The notes beneath the pieces were generated by a model. The model was given only the letters and a program-made list of their open reading frames with translations, ran no database searches and was not told where the DNA came from. The translations under genes and the position numbers were made by a program. DNA of 32,966 nt from an uncultured Lachnospiraceae bacterium. Its GTDB lineage: Bacteria; Bacillota; Clostridia; Lachnospirales; Lachnospiraceae. Within the stretch, counting starts at the first letter, position 1; every line of letters begins with the position of its first letter. The stretch is taken from assembly GCA_946403625.1 (NCBI GenBank), contig CAMJAP010000024.1, positions 1 to 32,966 on the forward strand. The letters are read 5' to 3'. Below, piece after piece: positions 1 to 7,797 of the stretch.

Positions 1-14
1 TATACGTAATCCCG

Positions 15-42
15 TTGCTTTTGTCAAGAATTATGTTAGAAT
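15..42 (+). promoter_or_regulatory. Candidate promoter for first lipoprotein gene
   Basis: A TTGCTT hexamer (15-20) is followed after 16 nt by TAGAAT (37-42), about 35 nt before the ATG at 78. It resembles a housekeeping sigma-A promoter, but the region is AT-rich and chance matches are likely. The window edge prevents seeing further upstream. Confidence 0.3.
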
Positions 43-77
43 ACATATTATATTATAGGATAATTGACGAGGTGGAT

Positions 78-581
78 ATGAAAACAAATAGAGCAAAATA
101 CTCAATATCGTTAATAATGCTTTTGCTGTGTATAGTTATTTCAGGATGTGGCTATTCAGAGATAAACGAAATTCAAGACACATCTTCAGAAAATGGACAG
201 AATGAAAATTGCAATATAATTGAAGTAAATATACGTGAGCAGGGTGGAGAGGATGGAAGAAATAATGATTGGAAAGTATATCAAGAGAATGACAAGTATT
301 ATCTGAGTTATAACGGTAATGGAAGTCAATACTTTGAGCATGATTACAATTTGCCAGGACAGAATATTATCGAGATTACCGAAGATGAATACGGTAATAT
401 TATGTCGTATAACTATGATAAACTTATCAGTGAATTTGATGAAGCAAAAGAAAATGGGATTGTAGACAATATTAGTTTTCAATTAGAGCTTAAATATGAA
501 AATGGTTATGTTAAATCAACGCAAGCTAATATGACTGAAGTTACGGTACTGTTTATTGATATCTTGATAAAACACAAATAA
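78..581 (+). CDS. Small putative lipoprotein, unknown function
   Basis: This gene encodes a 167-aa protein that begins with a lipoprotein signal: basic start MKTNRAK, a hydrophobic stretch, and a lipobox ending VISGC with the modifiable cysteine near residue 24. The mature part is hydrophilic and rich in Asn, Glu and Tyr, and I recognise no domain. The ATG at 78 was chosen over an upstream in-frame ATG at 15 because GAGGTGG (69-75) sits just before it and because it places the signal peptide at the N-terminus. It should be anchored to the outer face of the cytoplasmic membrane. It lies in an AT-rich run of accessory genes on the same strand. Confidence 0.75.
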   Translation: MKTNRAKYSISLIMLLLCIVISGCGYSEINEIQDTSSENGQNENCNIIEVNIREQGGEDGRNNDWKVYQENDKYYLSYNGNGSQYFEHDYNLPGQNIIEITEDEYGNIMSYNYDKLISEFDEAKENGIVDNISFQLELKYENGYVKSTQANMTEVTVLFIDILIKHK

Positions 582-640
582 TTTCAGTTAAACGTAGCAA
601 TGGGGGGGTTCTTGGCATAGAAAATCATCAGGAAAAGTGA

Positions 641-1120
641 GTGAAAATGAAACGTAAGATTGTAATAATCTCTGTAATTGTAATTATTCTTATAGTACTT
701 TTGTCAACAATTCTATGCTTATCACAGTTTCATTTTGATTTTTCACAGGATTACAGAAGTATAGAAGGATATGAAAATATAATTTTCAAGGATTCGTGGA
801 GCGGTCAAGGTTTCCGTTTATGTACCTGGGGATTGATTAAAACAGAAAATGACACTGAGTTTGAAGACCATCGAAACCCGGACGAATCATCTTATGAATA
901 CAGGCTCTTATCCGAGAAGACTGATGCAGAGATGTGGCAGGTTGATCAAATTGTTTCATCTCCGGACGGGAAGTATATTTTGTATGTTGAGAGGGTATAC
1001 CGTGGAACCGGAGTAACTGATGATGAGGATGTGTATTTCAAAGTTTATTCGATAGAAGATGGCACGAGCACAACCATTTATTCCGGTTACAGGCAATTCC
1101 TGCTGGTTGATTGGAAATAA
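641..1120 (+). CDS. Hypothetical single-pass membrane-anchored protein
   Basis: The 159-aa product starts with two to three basic residues and a strongly hydrophobic segment (about residues 6-28), so it is probably anchored in the membrane with an extracytoplasmic domain; a signal peptide is the alternative. The soluble part contains SSPDGKYILYVERV, a pattern typical of beta-propeller or Tol/WD-like strands, but only one or two such strands fit, so I assign no family. GTG 641 has AGGA seven nt upstream. ATG 647, two codons later, is an equally possible start. It lies about 60 nt after the preceding lipoprotein gene and may be co-transcribed with it. Confidence 0.65.
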   Translation: MKMKRKIVIISVIVIILIVLLSTILCLSQFHFDFSQDYRSIEGYENIIFKDSWSGQGFRLCTWGLIKTENDTEFEDHRNPDESSYEYRLLSEKTDAEMWQVDQIVSSPDGKYILYVERVYRGTGVTDDEDVYFKVYSIEDGTSTTIYSGYRQFLLVDWK

Positions 1121-1170
1121 CTGTCAGATGTCGGTAAAATCTTTTAAAACAATTGAGTATGATGAGGAAT

Positions 1171-1914
1171 ATGGAAAAGGAACAGATAAGATTTTTAGAA
1201 AATATAGCAGCCGACGGTTTTGTTGGTTTGGAAGAGATAGTTTATGACGGATGGGAGCTCAGGTTTACGCAGGGGTATACGGGGAGAGCTAATTCGGTAC
1301 AGATCAGGGAAGAATCGACGATCGAATTGTCTGAAAAATTGTATTTCTGCGAGAAGGCATATGCGGAGCATGGTCTGCCGTGTATGTTTAAGTTAACAGA
1401 TGCAGATGAGGAGCTGATTGCTTTCCTGGAGAACAGAGGCTATCAGAAACATAAGCCAACGGATGTTATGCTGCTTGCACTGAACAGTGTAGATACAGAT
1501 CTCGAAATGCCGAATGATGTTTATTTCAGTACAACACCCGATGGCTGGTATGAACCGTATTTTGAATTTGAAGATATTGCAGATGAAACAAAACGGGATC
1601 TGATCAGGAAGATTCATGCCAAAGTTTTGGCTGAGCAGGTTTATATCAGTATAATGTATAAGAAAGCAGTGGCGGCTGTTGCTTCTCTGGCAATTGAGAA
1701 CGGATACAGCTTATTGCATAATGTGGTAGTCTCCCCCGGACTTAGAGGGATCGGGCTCGGCAGAAAACTGTGTCAGGCAGCAATAATGAAATCCGGGGAA
1801 TACGGAGCTTCACATATATATCTTCAGGTGATGCAGAATAATCCGGTGGCTTTAAATCTTTATAAGAAGCTCGGATTTGAAAAACAATATACATATTATT
1901 ACCTGACAATCTGA
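1171..1914 (+). CDS. GNAT family N-acetyltransferase
   Basis: This is a predicted acetyl-CoA-dependent N-acetyltransferase of about 247 aa. The C-terminal half carries the GNAT core: VVVSPGLRGIGLGRKLCQAA holds the R/Q-x-x-G-x-G/A acetyl-CoA pyrophosphate loop, followed by NNPVALNLYKKLGFEK, the usual motif B helix and strand. The N-terminal part (YDGWELRF, then GYTGRANSV) matches a known two-part GNAT layout. The substrate cannot be inferred. The start is uncertain: TTG 1153, ATG 1159, ATG 1162 and ATG 1171 are all in frame; I chose 1171 because GAGGA lies immediately upstream and the protein then starts MEKEQIRFLEN, but the spacing is tight. Confidence 0.88.
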   Translation: MEKEQIRFLENIAADGFVGLEEIVYDGWELRFTQGYTGRANSVQIREESTIELSEKLYFCEKAYAEHGLPCMFKLTDADEELIAFLENRGYQKHKPTDVMLLALNSVDTDLEMPNDVYFSTTPDGWYEPYFEFEDIADETKRDLIRKIHAKVLAEQVYISIMYKKAVAAVASLAIENGYSLLHNVVVSPGLRGIGLGRKLCQAAIMKSGEYGASHIYLQVMQNNPVALNLYKKLGFEKQYTYYYLTI

Positions 1915-1981
1915 GAGTTACGGTTGTAAGTTCACTCGCAACATAACTTGCTAAAAGAAAAGATAAACATTGGGGGATAGC

Positions 1982-3037
1982 TTGAATCATATTGAATTAA
2001 AGAGAATACAAAAAAATAAGAATTGGGTAGACTTTGAGTGGTTTATAGATGGAAAAAGGCTAAGCGACCACTTGAATGACAGAAAAAGTTTTGAATTACC
2101 TGAAAATGTCACTCCTTTTGATGATCTGTGTCCGGCGTGGACCAAAACACTGAGCTATACCGGCGATGTCAGGTTTGTATGGTATCTGCAGAACTTAGAT
2201 AATGCCATTATGCCCGTTTATGTGTGCCCGGATGATCTCGATTTTTCATGTATCGTAATAGTTATCGAAATAGAGAAGAACAAGGATTTTGTTTACTGGA
2301 GCAGAGCGGGATACGTAAAAAATGATTATTATGATCTTCAGGACGAATTAAGAAGCGGCATTGCATGTCTGGAAGCATATTCCGATAAGGATTGGGAAAA
2401 ATATGGAGACAATATTGCTTTAGCGGAAGTAAACAGTCCCGAATGGAAGAAATGGATTTCTGAAAATTGGGATGAAGAACTTTTCAGGAGAAGAATTAAT
2501 TACACATATCCGCATTATTTAAAGGATGAAAACATATTATGGTTTGCCAATTTAGACTTTTCATTTGATAGATATGAATATGAAAAAATGGTTGATGAGT
2601 ATTGGAATGGCGAAAGCCTTATTTGCCTGGAAAAATACAGTAAAACAAGGATGAACTATAAAGAATGCGTAGAACTAATAAAATGTATCCACCGAAATGG
2701 ATATGAAGTATTAGAAAAACATTTAGCTGATTTTGGCGAAGTATTACTACATATTTACGCTAGTGATGAGATCAGCAATCCATTGTTTGAATTATTAAAA
2801 AACCAAGAAAACGAAGAATTAATTAAGATTTATTCAAAGGTCATCGAACTTATGTGGAAATACGGTGACGAAGCAGTAGTAAATGTTGTAGATGTTACAA
2901 TTCTAGAAAAGTTGTCAGATGATATTAATGTTTGGAATCGATTTGGAAAATATATAACCAATGATTTTAAAGAATATATTAATAAAGATCTTATTAGAAG
3001 CAATATCGCCATGTGTCATGTTGCACCTATTGAATAA
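1982..3037 (+). CDS. Hypothetical protein, possible immunity-type protein
   Basis: The gene encodes a 351-aa cytoplasmic-looking protein with no signal or membrane segment. Two regions can be seen: an N-terminal part with many aromatic and acidic residues (about 1-215) and a helical C-terminal part (about 216-345) starting near LEKYSKTRMNYKECVELIK. The C-terminal part resembles small helical domains found in immunity-gene clusters, but that is a family-level impression, not a proven match. The start is TTG 1982, six nt after a GGGGGA ribosome binding site (1972-1977); a TTG at 1970 overlaps that site and is less likely. It is followed by a truncated acetyltransferase, DUF4303 and TPR genes. 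Confidence 0.7.
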   Translation: MNHIELKRIQKNKNWVDFEWFIDGKRLSDHLNDRKSFELPENVTPFDDLCPAWTKTLSYTGDVRFVWYLQNLDNAIMPVYVCPDDLDFSCIVIVIEIEKNKDFVYWSRAGYVKNDYYDLQDELRSGIACLEAYSDKDWEKYGDNIALAEVNSPEWKKWISENWDEELFRRRINYTYPHYLKDENILWFANLDFSFDRYEYEKMVDEYWNGESLICLEKYSKTRMNYKECVELIKCIHRNGYEVLEKHLADFGEVLLHIYASDEISNPLFELLKNQENEELIKIYSKVIELMWKYGDEAVVNVVDVTILEKLSDDINVWNRFGKYITNDFKEYINKDLIRSNIAMCHVAPIE

Positions 3038-3092
3038 TAAATTTAACTTAAACGTGCTAAGGCGCAAGTCGTGATTTGTTGGAGAGAGTGTG

Positions 3093-3302
3093 ATGATTAG
3101 ACTAAGACCATATAAGCCTTCTGATGCAAAAAGTATCGTATCGTGGTGTAAGGATGAGAAGACATTCCTGCAATGGGGTGGTGACCACTTTGGGACTTTC
3201 CCCATTTCGGAAGATACAATGAACCATAAGTATTTACATGAGAATGGGGATTGCATAGAAGAAGATATAAGGAAGATATGTATCAGTTTGAACAGACAAT
3301 AA
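3093..3302 (+). pseudogene. Truncated GNAT acetyltransferase remnant
   Basis: The 69-codon frame begins MIRLRPYKPSDAKSIVSWC and continues into a tryptophan-containing stretch (QWGGDHFG), a common N-terminus of GNAT acetyltransferases of roughly 150-180 aa. The acetyl-CoA binding motif and everything after it is missing; the frame ends within about 15 residues after HENGDCIEED. A good ribosome binding site (GGAGAG, 3081-3086) remains. The most economical reading is an internal deletion or a decayed gene whose 3' part was replaced by the next gene. A short functional protein cannot be excluded. Confidence 0.65.
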
Positions 3303-3317
3303 ACGAGGAGAAAAAAG

Positions 3318-3935
3318 ATGGGTTTACTTGATGGATTTAAGAAGAATACTTTGTTTGATCCGGAGATTTTCTTTGCCGATATTGAAAACAAGGTTTATGA
3401 AGCGATCAAAAAGGATTTGGAAACAATTGTTAAGATGGCAGGGACGGAGAAACTGTACGCGATGGCTTTGGTAGCTGATGAAGATTGCGTTTCCTTATAC
3501 TTTGCAGCAAATACATTGGAGAAGGCACGGGAGAAAGATTTAAAGTACGCAGAGATGCTGAAAGATCGTTTGTCAGAAGAAGAGATTAAGGCCGTTACAG
3601 ATGGAAAGAAGAGTTTTGTAAAATGGATTCCGGATGAATGGGCATATTCAGCGGGAAATAAGAGTCCGTTTACTGCAATCAGTGATAAGTTGTTGAAACA
3701 GGAAGAATCCAATGCCTCGGAATATGCAAAATCCAAAGCACTGTTTTTTGAAAGCCTGACGAATGCTATGAAAAAGATTGCAGAAGAAAATGGCATGAGA
3801 ACCGGTTTTGAAGATATAACATATTTCATAACATTGTGTGATGGTAATGGCAGAGAAGAAATAGAGGACTATTCTGCAAAACTGTTGAATCGGCAAGATC
3901 AGTACGAGAGTTTTATGAAACGCAAGGAAAAATAA
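3318..3935 (+). CDS. DUF4303-like protein
   Basis: This 205-aa protein matches the general layout of the DUF4303 family: an N-terminal helical stretch, then a strand reading LYAMALVADEDCVSLYFAANT, then a KWIPDEWAYSAGN segment with conserved Trp and Tyr, and a long C-terminal helix. DUF4303 proteins are often found in immunity-gene arrays near polymorphic toxins, but their biochemical role is not known to me. The ATG at 3318 follows GAGGAG with good spacing. Only two nucleotides separate it from the TPR gene downstream, so the two are almost certainly co-translated and may work as a pair. Confidence 0.75.
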   Translation: MGLLDGFKKNTLFDPEIFFADIENKVYEAIKKDLETIVKMAGTEKLYAMALVADEDCVSLYFAANTLEKAREKDLKYAEMLKDRLSEEEIKAVTDGKKSFVKWIPDEWAYSAGNKSPFTAISDKLLKQEESNASEYAKSKALFFESLTNAMKKIAEENGMRTGFEDITYFITLCDGNGREEIEDYSAKLLNRQDQYESFMKRKEK

Positions 3936-3937
3936 TC

Positions 3938-4336
3938 ATGAAAACACTGAATGAATACGCTGAAGAAGGAAACAAGCTGTTTGATGAAAGAAAGTATACG
4001 GCGGCTATCTCGATATGGCTGGAAGGATTGGATTCTCTGAATAAACCGCTTAATGAGCAAAGTGAAGTTGTGTGGTTTCAAACATCTATTGCAGATGCTT
4101 GGTTTATGCTGGGAGAATTTGAAAAAGCATACCCGTATTTGAAAGATGCGAAATCAAATATTTCGGGTGAAGGTTATATGAATCCATTCGTAATGCTTCG
4201 CTTGGGACAGTGTTCACATGAATTAGGCAAAGAAGATGCGGTAGAATATCTTATGCGTGCTTACATGCTTGCGGGAGAAGAAATTTTTGAAAACGATGAT
4301 GAAAAGTACTTTGATTTGATTAAAGATCTGATATGA
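3938..4336 (+). CDS. Small tetratricopeptide-repeat protein
   Basis: The 132-aa product is all-helical and built from TPR-like pairs. The clearest are GNKLFDERKYTAAISIWLEG (about 11-30), IADAWFMLGEFEKAYPYLKDA (about 51-71) and LRLGQCSHELGKEDAVEYLMRA (about 88-109), which show the small/large residue spacing of TPR helices. TPRs bind peptides or partner proteins. The gene starts two nt after the DUF4303 stop codon, and in my experience of such loci a short TPR protein commonly accompanies DUF4303-type genes, so a joint role is likely. No catalytic residues are evident. Confidence 0.8.
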   Translation: MKTLNEYAEEGNKLFDERKYTAAISIWLEGLDSLNKPLNEQSEVVWFQTSIADAWFMLGEFEKAYPYLKDAKSNISGEGYMNPFVMLRLGQCSHELGKEDAVEYLMRAYMLAGEEIFENDDEKYFDLIKDLI

Positions 4337-4455
4337 TACAGGTGTTGTCTCTGATGAAAAGTATAGAGCATTAAAAAACGGATTGTTTTTATAAGCCACA
4401 TGTAAGATTAGGTATATGATGGAGAGCTATTCTTGATGATAATTGAGGATTGAAA

Positions 4456-4839
4456 TTGAAGATAGAACATATTGCCATGTACGTGAATGAGTTGGAATCG
4501 GCAAGGGACTTCTTTGTGAAGTATCTCGGAGGAGTGTCGAATGATGGATATAACAACAAAACAACTGGATTTAAATCATACTTTATCAGTTTTGATGATG
4601 GAGCAAGACTTGAAATAATGAATAAACCTTCTATGGAGAATATTGCAAAGTCAATCAATCGTACAGGATATATTCATATAGCCTTTTCTGTAGGAAGTGT
4701 TGAAGAAGTTGATCGTTTGACAAGACAATTCCGGGAAGACGGTTTTGAGGTATTAAGTGGTCCGCGAACTACAGGCGATGGCTATTATGAGAGCTGTATA
4801 GTCGGAATTGAAGGAAATCAGATTGAGATTACTGTTTGA
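4456..4839 (+). CDS. VOC (glyoxalase/bleomycin-resistance) superfamily protein
   Basis: This 127-aa protein has the paired beta-alpha-beta-beta-beta modules of the vicinal oxygen chelate fold. Module 1 begins KIEHIAMYVNELESARDFFVKYLG and ends ARLEIMNKP; module 2 begins YIHIAFSVGSVEEVDRLTRQF and ends NQIEITV. Four candidate metal ligands sit in the usual places (His near residue 4, Glu in RLEIM, His in YIHIAF, Glu in QIEITV), so it may be a metal-dependent lyase or dioxygenase-like enzyme, or a drug-binding protein. The substrate is not predictable. TTG 4456 was preferred because GAGGA (4445-4449) is six nt upstream; a TTG at 4450 is too close to that site. Confidence 0.88.
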   Translation: MKIEHIAMYVNELESARDFFVKYLGGVSNDGYNNKTTGFKSYFISFDDGARLEIMNKPSMENIAKSINRTGYIHIAFSVGSVEEVDRLTRQFREDGFEVLSGPRTTGDGYYESCIVGIEGNQIEITV

Positions 4840-4903
4840 TTATACCGGAATATATGCCAGGATAATAGACTAAGACGAATCGAAGTTTGTTGGGGATGCA
4901 AAA

Positions 4904-5722
4904 ATGAAGAAATATACTATGCCGATCATTATGCTGGTTGTATTCGAAACGATCGCAATTACCTTATGGCTGACAAAGGACAATCTGTTCTATCTGTTCA
5001 ATTTCAGCTACATCGGACTGTCCATTTCGCTTGGTGTTTTTTTGTTTATTAAAAAATATAAATATGCCAGGCGCATTGTTCAACTGCTTGTCGGTCTGTA
5101 CATGCTTGTCTATCTTGGGTTGATATGTAACGAAAACATGCAGATCGAGGGATTCTGGTATTATCTGTTCACAGGCGTGTTTGAGGCTGCAACAATACAT
5201 TATGCCGTAGCCAAAATATTCGGACCGCTGTTATTTGGGCGCGGATGGTGCGGATATGCCTGCTGGACGGCTATGGTGCTGGATTTTCTGCCTTACAAAG
5301 CGCCAAAGGAGCCGCGAAAAAAAATAGGATGGATCAGGTATATCACCTTTGCGGCTTCGCTGATCTTTGTTGCAGCATTGTTCCTTGCTCATGTGGGGAA
5401 CATTGAGAGAATCATGTTCTGGGCATTTATTATTGGTAACATTCTCTATTATACGACAGGAATTATCCTTGCATTTTCCTTCAAGGATAACCGGGCATTC
5501 TGCAAGTACATCTGTCCGATTACTGTTTTTCTGAAGCCGATGAGTTATTTTTCTCTGATTCGTCTGAAATGCGATAAGGAGAAGTGTATCTCCTGTGGGA
5601 AATGCAAATGTGTTTGCCCGATGAATGTTGATGTGACAGATAATTCAAGGAAACGTAAAAACGGTACAGAATGCATCCTATGCATGGAGTGCGTAAAGAA
5701 CTGTCCCAAAGACGCATTATGA
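4904..5722 (+). CDS. NapH-like membrane 4Fe-4S protein
   Basis: The 272-aa protein has about five to six membrane segments followed by a ferredoxin-like C-terminus, as in the NapH/CcoG/RdxA group that passes electrons between membrane and soluble redox partners. Conserved cysteine motifs are GRGWCGYAC (C116, C120) and FCKYICP (C200, C204) at membrane edges, then two 4Fe-4S motifs: C228-x2-C231-x2-C234-x3-C238 and C257-x2-C260-x2-C263-x3-C267. The GRxxCGxxC and CxxxCP motifs are typical of this family. No reductase or maturation partner is beside it, so the electron route is unknown. The protein ends soon after the last cluster (CPKDAL). It starts with MKKYTMPI after a GGGGA site. Confidence 0.87.
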   Translation: MKKYTMPIIMLVVFETIAITLWLTKDNLFYLFNFSYIGLSISLGVFLFIKKYKYARRIVQLLVGLYMLVYLGLICNENMQIEGFWYYLFTGVFEAATIHYAVAKIFGPLLFGRGWCGYACWTAMVLDFLPYKAPKEPRKKIGWIRYITFAASLIFVAALFLAHVGNIERIMFWAFIIGNILYYTTGIILAFSFKDNRAFCKYICPITVFLKPMSYFSLIRLKCDKEKCISCGKCKCVCPMNVDVTDNSRKRKNGTECILCMECVKNCPKDAL

Positions 5723-5832
5723 CAACTTCATGTTTGTAGATGTCTCTTTCTAACTTGCCTTGCAGTCATTCCTATAACGAGTAGTTTATGAAGATGTGAA
5801 AGATAGATTCAAGCAAAGGGAGAAAAAGAAAA

Positions 5833-5946
5833 GTGGATATATGGTCCATATTTGATCCTGAACAGAAAAAGCTGCATCGTGAGACAGTCTTCTCGCAGGA
5901 GAGGAAGAAGGCTTTTGATATGGGAAAGACGATGGAAGAAAGATAG
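5833..5946 (+). CDS. Possible small protein, 37 aa
   Basis: A short frame with a GTG start (5833) and TAG stop (5944-5946) lies in the gap before the next gene. It reads VDIWSIFDPEQKKLHR and later KKAFDMGKTMEER, a charged, helix-prone sequence. A GGGAG site (5818-5822) lies ten nt upstream. The stop is 14 nt before the ATG of the two-TM gene at 5961, which would fit a small co-translated partner. I know no family for it; it could be a decayed remnant. Confidence 0.35.
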   Translation: MDIWSIFDPEQKKLHRETVFSQERKKAFDMGKTMEER

Positions 5947-5960
5947 GGAGGGTATGCAAC

Positions 5961-6548
5961 ATGGATCTTGTAGAAATATTTGAGGTTATTTTTGGGGCAG
6001 GTTTTATCATTCTTGCACTGATCGGCAACCAGCAGATTTTCGGCGGCATATTTTACTCCAAAAAGGTGAAGGCTGTTGTGGGTAAGAGGGAGTCAAAAAC
6101 ATACGCTAATATAGGTGGCGTAAGATACACAGGCGGGCATGATATCTATCTGGCAGAGGAACGGGACCGGAGCCGCCACAGACGGAGCGGCGATCGAAAG
6201 AAGCAAAGATACAGAGTACACAGGGTTGAGAGTATCAGCTTCTCCTATGAGGAGGGCGGAGAAATACATACCACTGATCCTAAAACCACGATATGTCCGA
6301 TCAGCCCGTACTATATTAATGTTTCCAGTGAGTATAATATTATGGTGAGCCGCAGGGATCCGCGTAAAGCAAGACTTGGATTATTTGAAGTATTGAGAGT
6401 ACATCTGTGCTCAAAGGCAAATATCATTATGAAGTTTATCAGCTGTGCTATAGTCACCTGTGATTTCCTGATGGTTCTGGCTGCTGATGTGGGACTTGCC
6501 GCACTTGGCGCATGGATCATGAATCTTGGGATCAATGGGATCCGATAG
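5961..6548 (+). CDS. Two-TM membrane protein, DUF3592-like layout
   Basis: The 195-aa product has a hydrophobic segment at about residues 8-30, a strand-rich middle domain, and a second hydrophobic region at about 155-190. The middle shows KKVKAVVGKRES, then RVESISFSYEEGGEIHTT, then YNIMVSRRDPRKARL. This pattern (membrane helix, small beta domain with an x-Y-x-x-G-G-x-x turn, and a V-x-x-x-P-x-x-x-R-L end) resembles DUF3592-type proteins of unknown function, but the match is only by layout. The start ATG follows GGGAGGG with good spacing. A possible 37-aa gene ends just upstream. Confidence 0.65.
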   Translation: MDLVEIFEVIFGAGFIILALIGNQQIFGGIFYSKKVKAVVGKRESKTYANIGGVRYTGGHDIYLAEERDRSRHRRSGDRKKQRYRVHRVESISFSYEEGGEIHTTDPKTTICPISPYYINVSSEYNIMVSRRDPRKARLGLFEVLRVHLCSKANIIMKFISCAIVTCDFLMVLAADVGLAALGAWIMNLGINGIR

Positions 6549-6554
6549 CGCCTT

Positions 6555-6617
6555 GGAACCGTGTACCATTACACAAATATTAAGTAATGTAACAATATTG
6601 TAACGGTACACGGTTCC
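6555..6617. repeat. 63-nt inverted-repeat element (MITE-like)
   Basis: Two arms of 19 bp (6555-6573 and 6599-6617) are reverse complements with one mismatch; the outer 13 bp (GGAACCGTGTACC) are perfect. The loop is AT-rich. There is no T-run after the right arm, so it is a poor intrinsic terminator. It sits between two genes on the plus strand in the accessory region. A miniature transposable element or a palindromic intergenic repeat is the likely identity. Confidence 0.6.
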
Positions 6618-6652
6618 TATATGATTATGAAAATGAAAAAGGAGAAAACGTT

Positions 6653-7054
6653 ATGAAATCCATGCGAAAATCAACATTTGTGGTATTGAGTACCATCTTA
6701 CTAACTGCCTGTGGGTCGGTACAACTACATGGCGACTATGACAGTCCCCAGGCGGCGATAGAGGATTTTGATGCGAATTATGCGGAAGCTATTTCGGAAC
6801 ATCAGTCATACAGTGATGAAATGGCAGGAAAAACAGTCGTAGTCAAAGCGACCGAGGATTCTGACGAGCGTAATTTGGGTAACAAATTTTTTATCATTTA
6901 TTCTAAGGGTGACATAGAAGTTCAGCTTTGGGATGTCGATCATGCACAGTTTAATGACGGAAAGGATTATTTGTTGACGATCGAACATATTGATAAGATC
7001 CAGACAGGCGGGATAAAACAGTTTCATATTGTTTGTGATGCTATAGAGCAATGA
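6653..7054 (+). CDS. Small putative lipoprotein, possible OB-fold
   Basis: This gene encodes a 133-aa precursor with a lipoprotein signal: MKSMRKS, a hydrophobic core, and lipobox LLTAC with the cysteine at residue 20. The mature domain contains AGKTVVVKATEDSDE and later KDYLLTIEHIDKIQTGG, which looks like a small beta-barrel similar to OB-fold domains found in secreted Firmicute lipoproteins; that fold is inferred, not demonstrated. The ribosome binding site is AAAGGAG. It lies just after the 63-nt inverted repeat and 66 nt before another lipoprotein gene. Confidence 0.75.
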   Translation: MKSMRKSTFVVLSTILLTACGSVQLHGDYDSPQAAIEDFDANYAEAISEHQSYSDEMAGKTVVVKATEDSDERNLGNKFFIIYSKGDIEVQLWDVDHAQFNDGKDYLLTIEHIDKIQTGGIKQFHIVCDAIEQ

Positions 7055-7120
7055 CCCTGCGCCAAGATTATTTTGCAGAGGTGAAAATCCGAAGTAGAAA
7101 GGATATGGGGGAATAATATA

Positions 7121-7717
7121 TTGAAACTTAAAATGATAATTATATTGCTCATTTCTATTGCAGTACCAATCTTCCTGCTATCTTCATGTGCCTCCCCGGA
7201 TAACGTAAAGCTTTCAGATAGTGTGGGCGCAGTAAAATATGTCGAAGAAAACTTTGGGAATGCGGAACTTATCGGAACCAATACAAATTCCGTTTCAATA
7301 GTATATACCTTTCGGGATGAAGAATACGGATTTGAATACAGTATGCGTTCGTTTGCATCGGGGAATAGCGTTGATGGCGAGATATTTGGATATTCCGAAG
7401 AAAAATCATCGGATTTCTCGGAGAAGTATCAGAATTACATAGATTCTCAGATTGATGACGAAGTTACAAGTCTCGAAGAACAGTACCATTTTGACTTTTT
7501 GTGGTACGGTGGAACCTCCGCAGATGTTGCGGGGACGCTGGTATTTGACGATAAATATATTTCTAATGCGGAACAGGCATCAGAGGAAATTGCTAAACTC
7601 ATAAAAAGTATCGATGACCGTGGTTATTTTGAGACTATCCATATAAAATACAGTAAGGGTCTCTTTAATTATTATTATGATTTAAGAAATGATTCATATA
7701 CAATGTATGCTAACTGA
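7121..7717 (+). CDS. Putative lipoprotein, unknown function
   Basis: The 198-aa precursor starts at TTG 7121, eight nt after GGGGGA (7107-7112). It has a lysine-containing N-terminus, a hydrophobic core rich in Ile and Leu, and a lipobox ending LLSSC with cysteine near residue 23. The mature protein is soluble, rich in Tyr, Ser, Asp and Glu, and shows a KYVEENFGNAELIG segment early and a YYDLRNDSYTMYAN tail. I do not recognise a family. It probably sits on the outer face of the membrane, like the other lipoproteins in this region. Confidence 0.75.
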   Translation: MKLKMIIILLISIAVPIFLLSSCASPDNVKLSDSVGAVKYVEENFGNAELIGTNTNSVSIVYTFRDEEYGFEYSMRSFASGNSVDGEIFGYSEEKSSDFSEKYQNYIDSQIDDEVTSLEEQYHFDFLWYGGTSADVAGTLVFDDKYISNAEQASEEIAKLIKSIDDRGYFETIHIKYSKGLFNYYYDLRNDSYTMYAN

Positions 7718-7797
7718 TAAGGGGGCATCTAAAATGAATTGTAACACAAAAAACGCAAAAATAAAGGGAAAAACACTTGACAATATAGGGAGGCATT

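Noticed and set aside
1059-1247. 62-codon plus-strand frame between two genes
   Set aside because: It overlaps both neighbouring genes in another frame and has no ribosome binding site.
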